This document shows, in pieces, positions 63,872-64,000 of a stretch of 64,000 nucleotides of DNA. Positions within the stretch are counted from its first letter, which is position 1, and the number at the start of each line of letters is the position of its first letter. This DNA comes from Halomonas borealis (GTDB lineage: Bacteria; Pseudomonadota; Gammaproteobacteria; Pseudomonadales; Halomonadaceae): positions 496,001 to 560,000 of the forward strand of contig NZ_SDMO01000001.1 in the NCBI RefSeq assembly GCF_004798905.1, written 5' to 3'. The notes beneath the pieces are model-generated. The model saw only the letters and a program-made list of their open reading frames with translations, had not been told where the DNA came from and made no database searches. The translations under genes were made by a program, and so were the position numbers.

Positions 63872-64000
63872 ATGGATTCGCACAGCAAGCCTCCCAGGCT
63901 GATGGACCGCGTGACGGCCGTCATGCGTGTAAAACACTACAGCCTGCGTACCGAGAAAACCTATTGCTACTGGATCCGCTTCTTCATCCGCTTCCATGGG
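63872..64000 (+). CDS. intI: integron integrase IntI (N-terminal part, cut by the window end)
   Basis: The 43 visible residues include PPRLMDRVTAVMRVKHYSLR and TEKTYCYWIRFFIRFHG, the conserved start of integron tyrosine recombinases (core-binding domain). The catalytic Arg-His-Arg-Tyr residues and the IntI-specific extra domain lie beyond the window. GAAGAGAGGG about 8 bases upstream supports the ATG. The gene is divergent from the cassettes, the standard integron layout. Confidence 0.88.
   Translation, partial: MDSHSKPPRLMDRVTAVMRVKHYSLRTEKTYCYWIRFFIRFHG

Overview
The window is high-GC gammaproteobacterial chromosome, most likely Halomonas or a close relative. The uvrY-uvrC-pgsA-tRNA block, ihfB-lapAB-pyrF and nadB next to sdhE have a Pseudomonas/Halomonas-like order, and the catabolic content (quaternary amines, acrylyl-CoA reductase, leucine) suits a halophilic heterotroph. 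The assignment comes from gene content and order only; no search was run.

Layout. 1-11,000: a tightly packed catabolic operon. Two enzymes resembling the TmpA/TmpB pair (2-oxoglutarate dioxygenase plus HD diiron oxygenase) are followed by AruI-like and AruH-like enzymes of the arginine transaminase route, an orphan glycine-betaine-type binding protein, a class II aldolase, a complete polar amino acid ABC transporter and an aldehyde dehydrogenase. 11,000-15,800: csaA, a DMT exporter with an AraC regulator, a Spo0M-like protein, and acuI with its TetR regulator, which share an operator sequence. 15,870-18,000: an eroded patch where two separate deletions fused neighbouring genes (a LysR tail with mdaB; a DJ-1/PfpI head with a YdfG-like tail) on either side of intact dkgB. 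18,100-22,300: duplicated tRNA-Ala, uvrY-uvrC-pgsA and tRNA-Gly/Cys/Leu. 22,300-33,200: housekeeping genes (FUSC, nadB, sdhE/cptA, ihfB, lapAB, pyrF, ComEA-like, fxsA, groESL with a sigma-32 promoter, trmJ).

33,200-46,300: mixed metabolism, two copies of a dispersed repeat, tandem small His-rich lipoproteins, an MDR/proline-racemase-family pair, an SSS transporter, copper-delivery proteins (PCuAC, Sco) and an AraC/alcohol dehydrogenase pair. 46,470-53,550: a complete leucine/isovalerate (liu) operon, liuABCDE order, with a LiuR-type palindrome in front but no liuR gene visible. 53,570-57,230: an OsmC-YcaO fusion protein and a glutaredoxin-MauE fusion behind a MerR-type promoter, then an ISL3-family transposase remnant.

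57,700-64,000: an integron. The divergent integrase gene starts at 63,872 and runs off the window. An attI-like core site lies at 63,663-63,669. At least eight AT-rich minus-strand cassettes follow, separated by eight attC-like sites of about 75-118 bp. Their products include a HEPN-motif protein, two unknown proteins, a GFA-family protein, a 58-residue SEC-C peptide, an HNH protein, an alpha/beta hydrolase and a small P-loop ATPase. A degenerate LexA-like box precedes the integrase.
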